A stretch of 64,000 nucleotides of DNA from NCBI GenBank assembly GCA_013115135.1, contig JABANP010000095.1:72001-136000 (forward strand), written 5' to 3'. The stretch is from Perkinsus olseni (lineage: Eukaryota > Perkinsozoa > Perkinsida > Perkinsidae). The number at the start of each line of letters is the position of its first letter. The stretch's first letter is position 1. Below the pieces are notes generated by a model. That model saw nothing but the letters and a program-made list of their open reading frames with translations. It did not search any database and was not told the origin of the DNA. This document shows positions 35,106-47,800 of this stretch, piece after piece. The translations under genes were made by a program, and so were the position numbers.

Positions 35106-36553
35106 TCAGAAGTTCACAGTGTTTCTGATCGCATCGGCAACACGATGCTTGTTGGGCACATAGAATTCTTCCCATGCCAGAGGGAAAGGAGTGTCAAAGC
35201 CCGTCACGCGGCTGACAGGAGCCAGAAGCGAGAGGAAGCAGTCGGCCTGTACCTTCGCTGCTAGCTCAGCACCTGTGGTGGATACAAGAAAAAAGCTACA
35301 CGATGGGTCATCCTCTCGGAAGGAACGAGTCAGTCCGAAGATATAAACCCTCACCGAATCCGTTGGTCATCGGCGCCTCGTGAGCAATGATGCATCTTCC
35401 GGTCTTCTTGACCGATTTAACCACAGCCTCGCGATCCCAAGGGAGGATAGTCTGCAGATCCACCACCTGCAAACGAGGAGTAGGGGGCCTCGATCATGGT
35501 AAATTATAGTACTTCAGTCGATATGCCCTCTTTGGTGACCATGTCGGCGGCATCCATGCACTTGTGAACTTGATTACCCCAAGCGATAATTGTTACATCC
35601 GACCCTGCACGTCAGCATTCGCTCTCCGATCATAAGATTAGGCTCAATTACCCTCTCTAACGATGTCAGCTTCTCCGAGTGGGATCTCGAAGTCCCCGAC
35701 TGGCACCTCGTCGCTGCTAGCCCTGTAGAGAGCTTTGGGCTCGAAGAAGATGCATGGGTTTCTGTCTCTTATACACGCTAGAAGAAGACCCTTCGCTTGC
35801 AGCGCCGAGCGTGGCATGGCAATCTGGAATCCGCCCAACTCACAAGCGCTCCGCAAGTGACGAATCGCACCTTTATCCCAGGGCAGTGAGCGAAGAACGC
35901 TTCGACGCTTTGACTATGGTAGAGCCCTCCGTGCCCGACCGCGCCGCAAGGAGCACGGAACGTGACACCCCCGACGTGGTATGCACCAGATGAGCGATAG
36001 CGATACCTTCAGCTAGCACTGTAGCATGCAGCATGGGAATGAGTTTACTTTGCGCCTTCATTAACGATTTGGTCGAATGCCGGGAAGATGTAGTCGGCGA
36101 ATTGCATCTCAGCAATGACATCATGCTGTCCAGTAGCAGCCATCCCGAAGGCGAATCCTGCGATACCCTACAGATGCCAACGCGATGGAGAAGCCCCGGC
36201 ATTAGGTATCGCTGCCATCCCACCTGCTCCGTGAGTGGAGAATTAAAAACTCGACTGGGGCCGAATCGCTCTCTCATGTTAACCGAACAACGGAAGACTC
36301 CTCCGAAAGCGACGTCCTCGCCTGCAAACCGTGGCTCATAATGTATGCGTAGTAATGAGTAAAGTGCGCTACCGAACATCACGGTTTTCGGATTCTCCTC
36401 CATGGCCACCGTCATTGCAGAGTTGATAGCCATAAACATGTTCATGTTTTCAGAGGGCACCTTGGAGGCTTTGGCTGCATACCCAGCACGGCTCGGGAAG
36501 CTTATAGTACGCGAATTGCTAGCGAGACACCTCCGTGTCAGGGCTAGGGCCAT
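35106..36553 (-). CDS. branched-chain 2-oxoacid dehydrogenase E1 beta, mitochondrial
   Basis: Part of the thiamine-diphosphate E1 component that oxidatively decarboxylates the 2-oxoacids of Leu, Ile and Val. Several exons on the minus strand join cleanly. The N-terminus ([19 protein letters not shown]) is an Arg/Ser-rich mitochondrial presequence. Family blocks in order: [138 protein letters not shown]-like [11 protein letters not shown] and [18 protein letters not shown]. These match BCKDHB rather than pyruvate dehydrogenase E1 beta (the VAFGGVFRC and FFEPK blocks). One intron, 36322-36372, is 51 nt, in frame and stop-free. No frame break was found. Confidence 0.9.
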
Positions 36554-36729
36554 ATAAATGACAACAAAAGAGAACCTAGATCGTCAGAGATCAAGCTTCT
36601 CTAGAGTGGCCGAGCATCATTGGGACAGAAGAATTCTCAGAAGCGGCCAATGCACGGTTGAAATTCAAGTCATCATCAAGATTGGGAAACGAGTCAACAA
36701 GCACATATCTAAAAACACGGTACTGTCTA

Positions 36730-39053
36730 TCACTGGTTCTTCCATTGCGCCTGGCGCTTCTCGGCAAACGCGGTCATGCCCTCCTTGCGGTCCTCAAGAG
36801 CCCAGGTGGAATGGAAGGTATTTCGTTCGAACCTGAATAACGGGACGATGATTGCTAATAGTTAGACGATGTACTGATGATCCCAGTGGACGACCAGTGG
36901 GATCTGACTTAGATCTTACTGGCCGTCCAAGAGCCAGTAGTTTTTCCGACGTGCAGAGCATTCCGCGGAAACCTATCCGTATCGAGAATCGAATCCGATG
37001 CTCCCAGCCTAGTCAGCTCCGAGAGAATCCGGGCCGGGTTCTAGCCTCCCAGGTTCCCTCCCCCGAACTCGAAGAATACAGCAAAAAATAGTGGAAAATA
37101 AAAAATAGTGAAAATAGTGATCCACGGATTCAATCTTGCATCAGTTCTAGAACTTCCGGCGGAAGCAGTCTGGGCGAACCATGCAATGGCTGGCCCCAAT
37201 GATCCGGGCTTCACCGCGAAACTCTGATAAAAGATGTAAGTTACATCACGTATGTCATGAGAATTTCTACATGTCAAGTGTGTACTCGGCAGTTCACAGC
37301 TTCACGAGAACGGTGTCTTCTACACACTGAGTTTGGAAACGAAGAAGTTGATGTTCGAGTGCCTCCGACCAATGAAGAGACGTCCGAACGCCGTGTGAAA
37401 CGCCTCAGCCGCGTTGTTGGTGCTATGCCGCTCAAACCAATCATGAATATAAAACTTGTCTAATAACTCTAGTCCTTCCCGGGTTGTTCCGATGCCCATC
37501 TCATGCATCCCGACATGGCACCTTTCCCTCAAGTCTAACCCCAACACATACTGGTGATCCAAGCACGGTCAAGGCCACAGTTTCCAATACACCCGCAGAG
37601 CTAAGGGTGCAAATTTGATGGCACCATGATGGCGATTCCCAATGCTCGAACCAATCGAAATCACCGGAGAGCGCACCTTGGTACAAGGCGGCCTTCTGAC
37701 AAAGCGCCCTCCGCTGATTCCTTGTCAATGGCCTTGTCAAGGCCCTTGCAGCAACCTATTCAAGCAAGCTATCCCGCAAGCAGCGCTCTCTCATCCACCT
37801 TCTCGTAAGGGGACCAAGCGTTACGGGAAGTAGCAGCGTCGTAGTCATAAGCACAGGGGCTCTGTCCGGAAAGCTAGTCTCGCATGACCGAGGCTCACCC
37901 GATGGGTGGTGGCTGACAAATGCTCCTGAACTCCAATGTTGAGATGGAAGCCAGCGCATGACCAAGGCTCACTCCACTGGATTGGTTTCGTGACTTTGGG
38001 CCATGTGGAGCCGAAAATCTCTGCGTTGCCCAACACTGTCCACCATCAACGGACTAGAATACACCTAAGCCTCCCCTGAGCCCCAGTTCCCTAGTAGAAC
38101 GCACGAATCCGACTAACCTTAGTCCTTCGCTGAGCGTTGTCTCATACGAGCGGTTAACCGCCTCCTTTGCCATCGCAACAGCGGGAGCTGAGAGCGAGGC
38201 TATCTTCTGGGCCATCTCGAGAGATTTGGGAACAAGTTCCTGCGGTGTGAAGACCTGAAACTCGATAAATGTAGGAAGACCTCGGTGAACGCTGCTGCCA
38301 AGAGTGAAAGGCTTTCCCACATACGTGAGAAACAAGGCCTCTCCTGAGAGCCTCTTCCGCCGGCATGTGCCTGCCTGTCAAGCAGAGCTCCATGGCTAAG
38401 CTCTTCCCTACCACACGGGTCAAACGCTGACTACCGCCCGCGCCCGGTATGGTACCCAGGAGGACCTACAAGCGTAGAAATTAATTCACAGATTGGAGCG
38501 CAGAACACCTACCTCCGGCTGCCCGAACACCGCCTTCTCGCTGGCGAGCGCAATGTCACACATCATAGCCAGCTCACAGCCGCCACCCAACGCATAGCCG
38601 TTCACGGCGGCGATGACGGGCTTCTTGACGTCAGACAGGTCTTGCCAGAAGGCAAGCATATTCTCCTTATAAACCTCAGCCATAGTTTGTCGACTATTCA
38701 TCTCCTTGATGTCGGCACCAGCCGCGAAGGCCTTCTCGCCGGCTCCAGTGATGACGATGGCACGGACGGCATCGTCTTTGTCGAGGGCATTGGTTGCAGA
38801 GCTGAGCTCTTTCATCAGCTCATCGCATAAGGCGTTGAGGGACTTGGGACGATTCAACCTGATTGAAGAGGCTGACTCAGTCGGGAGATGTCACTGGCAC
38901 GAGGTAGTACGTCACTAAGGCGGTCCCTTTGTCAGCATCAACGTCGACCAAGATGTTCTTGTATCCCGAGTAGGAAGCGAAGCCTCGATGGAAAGCTCCA
39001 AGGGTGCTCACCCTTGGCATGAAACTTTTGGCAGCTGTAGCGAATGATAACAT
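36730..39053 (-). CDS. mitochondrial enoyl-CoA hydratase (crotonase)
   Basis: Hydrates 2-enoyl-CoA to 3-hydroxyacyl-CoA in fatty-acid and branched-chain amino-acid oxidation. Exons: 39053-38911, 38858-38513, 38465-38325, 38254-38118, 36832-36730, giving about 290 residues, the family size. The start ([14 protein letters not shown]) looks like a mitochondrial presequence. Key blocks are [14 protein letters not shown], the oxyanion-hole [10 protein letters not shown] and [18 protein letters not shown] with the first catalytic Glu, FGQPEV with the second, [16 protein letters not shown], and the C-terminal [14 protein letters not shown]. The last intron (38117-36833) is about 1.28 kb, over twenty times the local norm, and contains a transposase-like relic. 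It is 176 nt upstream of the E1 beta gene on the same strand. Confidence 0.9.
37320..37562 (-). mobile_element. MULE-like transposase relic inside an intron
   Basis: A minus-strand frame of about 80 codons reads [20 protein letters not shown] followed by [13 protein letters not shown] and [11 protein letters not shown]. The T-N-N-x-x-E-x-x-H-x-x-F spacing followed by H-x-N-I-x-x-F is typical of the C-terminal part of Mutator-like (MULE) transposases. Upstream minus frames to about 38030 are broken by stops and frame changes. No terminal inverted repeats were recognised by eye. It is most likely a decayed insertion that explains the exceptional length of the enoyl-CoA hydratase intron. Confidence 0.45.
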
Positions 39054-39208
39054 TCAGGGAGTGAAAAAATACACTATCAACAGCACCGATGGCCCACCAC
39101 CACTGACTCTCCCTTGGCAAATCCAGCTTGAGTCCCGCTTGGGTAACACAATAATTGTCCCGTCTTCGAAAACTGTGACAAGCAGAACATGTTACATGCG
39201 TACAACGG

Positions 39209-42200
39209 CTACTGATAATGAGTATCATCATTGCAAATTCTGGAGGCCTCACTGTCCGGGTCTTCGCAGCCTGGACTCGAGCCTACCTCCTTGAAGTTGC
39301 AGCAGCAGTCGTGGTAACCTATCCATGGTGCTCGCCACTCAAGGAACACTACGGCGCATTGTTCAGGGAAGACATACTGCGCTGGCGATATGACCAGAGT
39401 CTCGGTCTCGCTCACTGATGTCGAGAACTCGAAATCGTCTATGCAGGGACGTAGGCTCCCTTGGCACCAGCAGACCAGATAGTTGCCAGCAGGTACTTTG
39501 GCAGCGTCTACAATGCCGAAGTCAAATGCTAAGCACTGCGGCGAATGATCAGGAGCTCTGCAACCGTCGCTCCGCCCGGATGAGCCAATACCTTCTAGCG
39601 CCCCCGGGCTGACTGTGCAGGGGTCGACACCGCTGGGGACGGGGTCCGTCGGGAGGTGCTTTATCATGAGTTTGTCTCCGGGATCTAGCGGCCTGCTGTC
39701 AGCTGCCATATACACGACACACTTCGAATGCTGCTCACATCGGAGAGGTCTCGCAGGGTCGGAGGCGAAACGTGTGAGCGTGAGGATACCCCCCGGGGTT
39801 TTGTAGTCATCAGCACTGTCGCTACAGCCATCACCAGCTCGACACCAGCAGAGCATGATGGTGATTCCTGTTCGAGAAGTGTCCAGAACAGGGAAGTCCC
39901 TCCATACGCCGTCGCCATGCAAGAACTCAGTTCGATATTCCGAACCGCCTGGAGTCCGAGTTGTCATGATCGCCGGATCGGCAGGAGGCCAGAAGCCGAT
40001 GCTTGATAACGAGGGGGTGCACTCTACGGCGCCAGCGAACGCTGAGAGCCGGATGCGATCACTTTGGCTGAGACCGTGGCCCACGTAGTTGGAGATGACA
40101 CAAGTATAGCCCCAGCGACATACATGGTAGTTTCTGATCGTGATCGGGACCAGAAACTACTAGCAGGCCGGCAAGGCCGCTCGACCACAGAGCGTCTTGG
40201 AGGGCACAGCACGACGAGGCGCACCAGCAGACCTTGTACTCCCCCAAGCATCGATATGCTTACGTCACGCCATTCCAGAATCGTGAGGTTGGATGCAGTT
40301 TGAGTAGTAGAATTCGGAGCCGATACAACGGGAACGGCGTCGGGGACATAGACGGCGTTGTGATGGTATCTAGAGCCCGGCGCGCCGCAATAGGGCACCT
40401 GACTGATCCTTATAGAGGACGTGTGGTCGAGGCCTACTCCCGCAACGTAAACCGAGGAGGGTCGTTGAGGTGCCATATTCCGGAGATATTCCCCACCCAT
40501 GCCTGGGCCCCGATTTCCACCACATGTGCCTTGGCTCACCATCGGCGGATGGTACCTCCTGCAGGTACAGGCCACGTAGATCGAAGGCCGCAACGGAAAG
40601 GTCCCAGCTGGTGGTGAATAGCCACGGACTGATGGCGCCTTCAGGCTGACCTTGTCCCCATGCTACAGCTCCTCGAGATGAAGCCCCACTTACCTCTCGG
40701 CCAGTCCGCGAGTTGGCGTCTACTTCACTGTCCCCGCTAGATGACAGGAGGGGCTCTCGGATGACCCGCACCGGCTGAGGGCGTTGGCGCAGAAGCTCCA
40801 GTCGGATGGAGCTGATCATAACTCGCTCCTCCGCGTTCGACTGAGCCACCTGGAACCTCAGCGTATCGCTCGGACGTGATAGGAAGGAGGTCTCAGGGAT
40901 GACGACTGGCGCGCCGCCGTCATGGCCGTGAGGAATCTTACCGCCCGGCACGCTGCATCCACCGTAAAGCACGCGGGCAGGCGTGCCAAACGCGGAGTAT
41001 CCGCCACCATAGGCGGTTCCTGTGAAGTGCCCAGACCTCGAAGGCCTGCCCCTCGAGCCCGTCATCACTGCCGCCAGTAGTGGCCTGCAGCTGCAGTGCT
41101 GTAACGTCATCGCAATGGCGTAGGTCACAGACGGTGACAAGCCGGTCCAGCCCAGTAGCGCCAGGCCTTGGGAGGGCATTGACAACATTGCAGGTTTGGT
41201 GGCCTGACAAGCCTAAGGAGGCACAGAGGTTCAAGCACTGCCCTAGGGTCGTCATACTATGGGCACCTATACCACTCCCACCGTCGAGTGAAATACAGTC
41301 CGACCGAACCGCGGTGGCAAAGGCTCTTACCAAGGACCACTCGCCACCGGGAGAGGCGGCCCAGTCGGTGATTGGCAACTGGCCGCTCGTGCAGTCATCG
41401 GCCGGGATGGCACCGATACTCGATACAGTGTAGGAACCTCGAACCCCTACGAACTCCCAAGGCAGTGTTACCTCTAGCGCCACCGTTGGTGCGACAGATG
41501 GGGACACGCAAGTGAGGTCGCTTATGTTCTCTAGTCTACGACGATTAGCATCAGGGAGAGGCCAGCAGGGGTAGAATGTAGCACTGCCAGCGGCAGAGTC
41601 AACCTCAACGAAGGGAGCGTTCCCAGTGGGGCCTGCCTCCACTACGTACCAAGAGAAAAGGAACCTTCGCTGAGCAGCCGTGTCCCGTCAAGGACGTCCC
41701 AGAAGGCCGGATGGAGGTGCGACGAGAGGGTCTCATTAGTGTCGTAGATGAAGACAGAATCCATGGTACGCACAGCCAGCCATTCTGAACCGCCAGGGGA
41801 TATGCCCATGGCAACGGGAAGTGCTTCGTGACCTTGTCGGCCGCTGGGGAGGGACCAGACGTTAGAGATGACAGGGCTGAGGGAATGGTCCAAGCGCAAG
41901 ACTGATACTGTACCACTGGTGCAGGCTGCGAAGACGTAGCTGTCTCCAGAGCCAAAGGACGCACACTGTAGATCAGCCACACCGCCGTAGCCACACAAGT
42001 CGTCAATAGCAGCTGAGGGCTCACTAAGGTCCGAGAGAGACCACCAAGACACGCTGCCAGCTAGGGTGCCGACCACCATGAAGGCTCCATCAGCGCACCA
42101 TCTCAGAACGGAAACCGGCTCACCAATTTGAGCCACGCCGACGACGGGCGACAGCACCGGGCTTAGCCGGAAGATGAATACTCTACCGAGATCATTGCCA

Positions 42201-42997
42201 ACCGCTACGATATCAGTAGTATTCGATGAGAAGGCAATGGTGTTGAAGGAACTGGGCTCGTTATCGACTCGGAGAACTGAATACTCCGACGCTGTAGCAT
42301 TAGTGATGTTCCACACGCTGGCACGCCCGTGGGCGCTCGAGACTGCCATGAGGTCCCCACGGGAAGCGATCCCTGTGATCGGAGCTCCACCGAGGGTGGC
42401 TCTACTACTCCACACCTCAGTGCCGCTGGCACCATCCCAGAACCTGACGTACCCGTCGCTGTGGCCTCCAATGACGATACCGTCAGGTCGAGCGGCGAGA
42501 GCATTTACATGGGCCCTACCAAGGAACCTCTTGGCCGGTGGAACGAGGCCATCGGCGACTGCGAAGGTGTCGTACTGTATGATGGTGACAGGTAGGCTAC
42601 TGCTAGGGGCAAGAGTATAGGTCTGTCCAGAGTCGTTCGAGAAGCACGCCTTACCAGTGCCTGGATTACGTGCACTGACGCTGCAGAGGATCTTGAATAC
42701 ACCGGTAGAGTTGTGGTATCCACCAGGGACCTCAGGGGAGCATTTGCCCGGCCGAGAGAGGAACCTGCTAGTGTCGTCAGTGGACGCGTCATGGCAAGTA
42801 TCCCCGGACCGAATCAGGACAACTGCGCCGATGGAGTCTAGGTAGCGACCCGCCACATGAAGGGTGAAGGGAGAGAACTGTACAATACAGCCGGAAGCCT
42901 CACCGGCATCGGCCTCGATCCAGGTTCGGAAAATCTCCGGGCCCACAGCCCCTGCTCCACAGAAAAGTAAGAAGAGCTTCAGTAAGGGGCGTAGCAT
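39209..42997 (-). CDS. secreted beta-propeller and Cys-rich protein
   Basis: Starts with a signal peptide (MLRPLLKLFLLFCGAGAVG). The first 450 residues carry propeller-like blades, e.g. ALAARPDGIVIGGHSDGYVR followed by FWD, and ITGIASRGDLMAVSSAHGRA followed by SVW, similar to WD40 or quinoprotein repeats, and many N-x-S/T sites. Downstream are Cys-containing segments in which a C-W-C tripeptide recurs: GEYKVCWC, TGITIMLCWC and AGNYLVCWC. The frame changes at 41656-41659 (T run on the coding strand), about 41030 and 40241-40245 (G runs); one-base corrections join the pieces. The last exon is unsure: a stop at 39228-39230 after a spliced intron, or at 39209 if unspliced. Extracellular or vesicular location is inferred; no catalytic motif is visible. 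Confidence 0.6.
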
Positions 42998-43312
42998 GGT
43001 AGATAGTCACGCTATCGCCATGAGGAAGATAAACTAGGACAGGCAGGATGAAGAGCGGAAAATGTGGTATGATTGACATCTTCACTGAGGCTCGACGCGC
43101 GCAAGTCGCAGATACGTTGGGAAGAAAGGCAACAGTAGCAGGGTGTGTACAATGAACTGTTTAGGAACTGTGATAGAGTTGGTTACGCCGCACCCTGGAG
43201 AGGAGGGAGGAAGCAGGGTCCAACTCAGCATGGGGCCTCACTGGCCTACGCTCTCTGCACTTGTACCTGACAGTGGACGTGTGGCTTGCACTAGTCGGGA
43301 CGACCGAAGGCA
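42998..43312. other. intergenic, nothing recognised
   Basis: About 0.3 kb between the propeller gene and the Lys/Glu-rich gene, both on the minus strand. It should hold the promoter of the former and the 3' UTR of the latter; no other feature was seen. Confidence 0.5.
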
Positions 43313-44383
43313 TTACTTGGCAATAAGCTGGTCGTAAGAGGCACTACCATCGGCCTTACTAGCAGTAGGCTGAGGTGTAGTCTGCTTAGAGGACTCTTCT
43401 GAAAGACCGTCAAAGTAATAGAGAGAACAGAAGGGAAGACGGAGTAGTACCAGCTGCCATGGCCTTCTTGACCTGCGCCTTCAACTCTGCCTTACGACGC
43501 TGAGCCTCCTCTCGCTCCTGCTTCTTCTTCTCTTCATCAGCAGCGCTTGCAGCAGCAGCGGCAGCCTAACAGGCCCCAGGTCGAACACAACCTCAACGCC
43601 TGCCCACTCTACTACCTGTTTCTTAGCCTTCTCCTCGGCCTCCTGCTGAGCCTTCTTCTTTCGCTCCAACTCCATCATCTGGGCCGGGGTTAAACCCTCG
43701 TCTCTAACACGCTCCTTCTCCTCCTCAGCCTTCTTCTGTTCGCGCTGAGAAGACTACCATAACCCGACCAAATCATCATCCTAATCACTACCATTTTCCG
43801 CAAGTGAGCAGGTACGTAGACCTTGGGTTTGGCCTCTTCCTCGGCCTTCTTAGCAGCAACCCTACAACAGATTAATCATCGACAGTCGGTGCTGAGGATA
43901 GTACCTCTCGGCCTCCTCTTTCTCATGCTCCTTCTCCTGTTCTTCGACCTCAGCAGCTACATCAGCGGCCGTCTTACCCCAACCCTTCTTAGCTGTACCC
44001 GGAAGAGCATTAACACACAGCAAGGAAGCTGCCCAGTACATTACTCTCAGTGGACTCGGCAGGCTCAGCCTGTTCGACTGGCTTGGCCTCTTCCTTCTCC
44101 CCCTCCTCGTTCGCTGTGAGATCAGTCTTAACAATCTTAGTCTCAGTCTTGACCAAGGGCTCAGCACCACTTACTATTGCCGTAAAATTGTCCTACAATA
44201 ATATATACAGAATGGCGTTCATGCTTTGCCTTCATTTTGTACCTCAAGACCGTGCTCTTCGGTGGTCTCTTCATGTGTCTCCTCAACCTTCGCCTCCTCC
44301 TTCATCTTGGCCGTCATGTTCAACGACTTTACCTTCTTCTTCTTCTTGGCGAAGAGAGCTCCTAATCCAGCGGTGGCGGACAT
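43313..44383 (-). CDS. Lys/Glu-rich low-complexity coiled-coil protein
   Basis: Seven exons on the minus strand join in frame to about 265 residues. The start is MSATAGLGALFAKKKKKKVK, followed by acidic/basic stretches, KKGWGKTAADVAAEVEEQEK, then AKPKVYVPAHLRKM, and a long charged helix (MMELERKKKAQQEAEEKAKK) with an Ala-rich patch; it ends ASYDQLIAK. The poly-Lys start with a later V-Y-V-P block is reminiscent of CDV3-like proteins, and the tripartite charge pattern also fits translation or RNA-binding factors. I do not assign a function. It is divergent from the first P4-ATPase, 436 nt away. Confidence 0.6.
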
Positions 44384-44819
44384 CTTGGGGTACTGTGAAA
44401 GAACTTAGCCCATACACCATCCTCTTGCCGAACTCTCGAACCAGCATCCAAGATTCCACTTGAGCGATCATGATGACTTCGTGATCATCAAGATGGGTTA
44501 TAGTTCGGTGTAATCCTGGGACGTCAAGCACCTCGCAACGCGGATTTTGACATCGCGCACGCCATTGTAATCGATTTGAGTGAGTCGTGCGCACCAACCG
44601 GAATTCTGGAACTAAGAGGGTTGCTGAATGGCTGTGAGCGTGTTGAGCCACTAGGAAGAGCGATTAGGGCTTCCTATTGACTTCGGATTTGTGACGCTTT
44701 CCGAACTGCACTCACATATCGTGCCGTATGATCAGCCGTCTCTGCGTCGCCCCCAAAATACGAGGCTAGGCGGCGAGGTGTCGGAATGCCGAGAGACTTG
44801 TACTTAGCGCTTCATTTGC
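44384..44819. other. divergent promoter region
   Basis: Lies between the Lys/Glu-rich gene (minus) and P4-ATPase 1 (plus). A 122-codon minus frame (44283-44651) overlaps the gene's first exon in another phase and has no motif. Expected to contain both promoters. Confidence 0.5.
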
Positions 44820-47800
44820 ATGTCTGATTACGTCGCTGAGTATATACAGCGAACCTGGAGGAAGGTCAGACGACGGGAGCGGGCTGATTCGGCACTTGCT
44901 CCTTACCGACATGCTGAAGTTGGTAATGGAAAAGCAGCGGGCACATGTCTATTCTTTTGGCCCTACTCTGTTGGTCTCAGGTATACCCAACCATGAGTAC
45001 CATGACAATCGGGTATCGTCTCGTCGGTATAATTGGATATCCTTTCTCCCGCTGTCTTTACTATTTCAATTCCGTAAATTCTCTAATCTGTTCTTCCTCT
45101 CGAGCGCTGTGGTGATGCTCATCCCCAACGTGTCCTCTCTAAGCCCAGTGTCCGCCCTATTCCCTCTGGCATTCGTATTGGTCGTCTCGGAAATACGAGA
45201 ATTCGTTGAGGAATACCAATCCTATAATCGAGATAAGGAGACCAACTCGACTAAGACCCACAAGATCGCCGAGGATGGTACGGTGGTAGCCGTCCCCTGG
45301 TCGGACCTCCGAGTTGGGGATGTTGTGCTGGTCATGGATCAAGAGCCAATCCCTGCGGATTTGGTATTATTGCTCTCTTCACACGCTGAGAACGCCAAGA
45401 CTGGGTCGGTGGCGTACATGGAAACGAGCAACCTGGATGGGGAGACTAACTTGAAGACGAGAGAGGCTCCGAAGTTGGTTGGGAAGATGGTGATAGCAGG
45501 CTCGGAGTTCACCAGAAAACGGTCAAAGACATCAGGTAGAAACGGGCGACTTGTTCTTTACAAGCTCTAAGCCTGCTAGGTTGTTGTGCAGTTACAACCG
45601 AACCTGACTCGAACACCGCTGGGACTCAGCAAGATGGAGCTGGGGAGAGAATGGTACTAAAGAATAATTCCCTCCCTGACCTCTTTTGCAGCCGCCATGA
45701 TGCTCTTGACAGGCCATCAAGCGGTTCGCTACTGGTTACAACGCCGAGGACACCCTGGGGCGGTTGGTATCATCAATGACGATGGACTTCGAGGCACCTC
45801 ATCCGGATATGTACAAGTAAGACGTTGTTGTCATGGGTGAGAAGGCTTGGGATTCAACCCACTTCATGGGTCCCAGGTTCAAGGGTACTGTTGCACCACT
45901 CAGTAATACAGAAGATGAGGGATTTGCCGAAGGCTTGTCGATCAACAACATGTATGAGTCGTGTATGTTGCGGTATGGCCAGCACGTAGTGTTGTCGTGC
46001 CAGGCTCCTTCGTGGTTGTAAACTGCGTAATACCCCCTGGGCGGTTGGCGTTGTGACCTATGCTGGATATGACAGCAAGGCTGAGATGAATAGCAGAGGT
46101 AGTTGGTGACTTGATCTCGGGGTTGGTATTTTCATCTTGTCATCAGCCGCTGGCCTGCATCCATCCAAGCACTCAACGGTGGAGAATCAGCAGAACGCCT
46201 ATGTTACATGGCTGGTCATCCTCTTGGTCATTCTCTGTGCTATCGTCACCATCGTCTTCAGCACGGAGCCTTCACCGGAAGATGAAGACTACCCCTGGTA
46301 GTACATCGTACCAGGCTGTGTGGAGAGTATCTTGAGGTTGACTCAGGTACTTGGTGGGTCTGAGTTATCAGAACCCTATCATCAACTTTCTTGCGTTCTT
46401 CGTTTTGTTGAATACTTTGATACCGATGTCACTGTGGGTTACGCTGGAGATCCTGAAACTAGCTCAATCCTTCCTCATCGAGTGGGACAATCAGTTCTAC
46501 GATCAAGAACGGTGAGTCGCAGAGGCCCCGTGGTTCGATTCCCGGCAGCGGCATTTGTTCTCAGAGATCTCCACGCTCGATGTAATGCTAAAAACATGCA
46601 TGAAGAGTTGGGTATGGTAACGCACGTGTTCTCCGATAAGACCGGTACGCTCACCTGCAACAAGATGGAATTTAAGGGCGCAGCGGTCGGAGGCAAAACG
46701 TACTCTCTCGATTTCAACCCGCCGGCGCCTGACGCTGTCCCCGAGGGGAAGAAGTGCAATGCCGTATTCTCTGGCGTTCTCCCCACTGACCAGCGTCTCA
46801 TCGGTCTTATGCAACAAGCCTTGCAGAAGGAGGGAGTGGATTCCCAGATCGGACAATTCCTCATGTGTTTGGCCTTGAATCACTCTTGTGAGCATGTTGC
46901 TGGCGGGCGAATAAATCCCCAGCATATGGCGGAAGAACCGGCGAAGATCCTCAGCGGCTGCATACAACTTTTCAACAGGAAAAAGAGGCGACAGCGCGTG
47001 GGTGATGATGAAGATTCCGGTCGGCTGGGTCGGGACACGCTCGGCGGTGGAATGGAGCAGCAGGAAGAGCCGGAAAATTATCAGGGTACATCTCCTGATG
47101 AGAGTGCCCTGGTGGGAGCCGCTGCTGATTTTGGTCTGCGCTTTGTTGACCGAACGCCGGAGGTTGAAATAGTGAAACTGCCGGATGGCACTGAGAAGAC
47201 TTGGAGACTTCTACACGTGGTGGAGTTCACTAGCGAGCGGAGGATGATGACAGTCGTTGTTACTGACAATGACACAGCTGGTAAGAACGATGATATCAGC
47301 GTTCTGTGAGTTGTTGGAGTTTTGGTATTAGATACTGATGATAAGCCTGTGTACATTTATACTAAAGGAGCTGACAGCTCTGTTTTACCCAAGTGTGTGA
47401 ACAATACAGCAGAGGAGAGCAAGGTCAGGGCGCATACTAAAAGGATGGTCGGAAGGTTCGCTGAGACAGGATTCCGTAAGTAGCTAAGTCAAAGGGAGTA
47501 GGGTGGTCACCCTTTCGGTGGGAATTAGGAATCCTTGGTGTACGCAAGCAATGTTCGTACCTCTCGGCATTTGACTGCTTGCTTTGGTGATGTCAAGCTC
47601 AGTTGGTATCAGGTACTCTATGCGTTGCATATCGTATGATACCCCTATCAGCATGGAAGGCCATCCAGAGTGAGATCGATGCGGCCCAGGCTAAGGTGGC
47701 TGAGAGGGAGCATCTCGTCAGCGAGATCGATGCCAAGGAAGTGGAGGTTGACTTCACCTTGCTAGGGTGTACAGCAGTGGAGGACAAACTTCAAGTAGGT

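Noticed and set aside
37756..38036. Minus-strand frames upstream of the transposase-like block as further transposase exons
   Set aside because: Frames change and stop repeatedly and I could not match them to catalytic D/E motifs, so I restrict the call to 37320-37562.
43313..44383. Assignment of the Lys/Glu-rich gene to CDV3 or a DEAD-box helicase
   Set aside because: Only poly-Lys and a V-Y-V-P-A-H-L-R string support this; no helicase motifs and too little conserved sequence.
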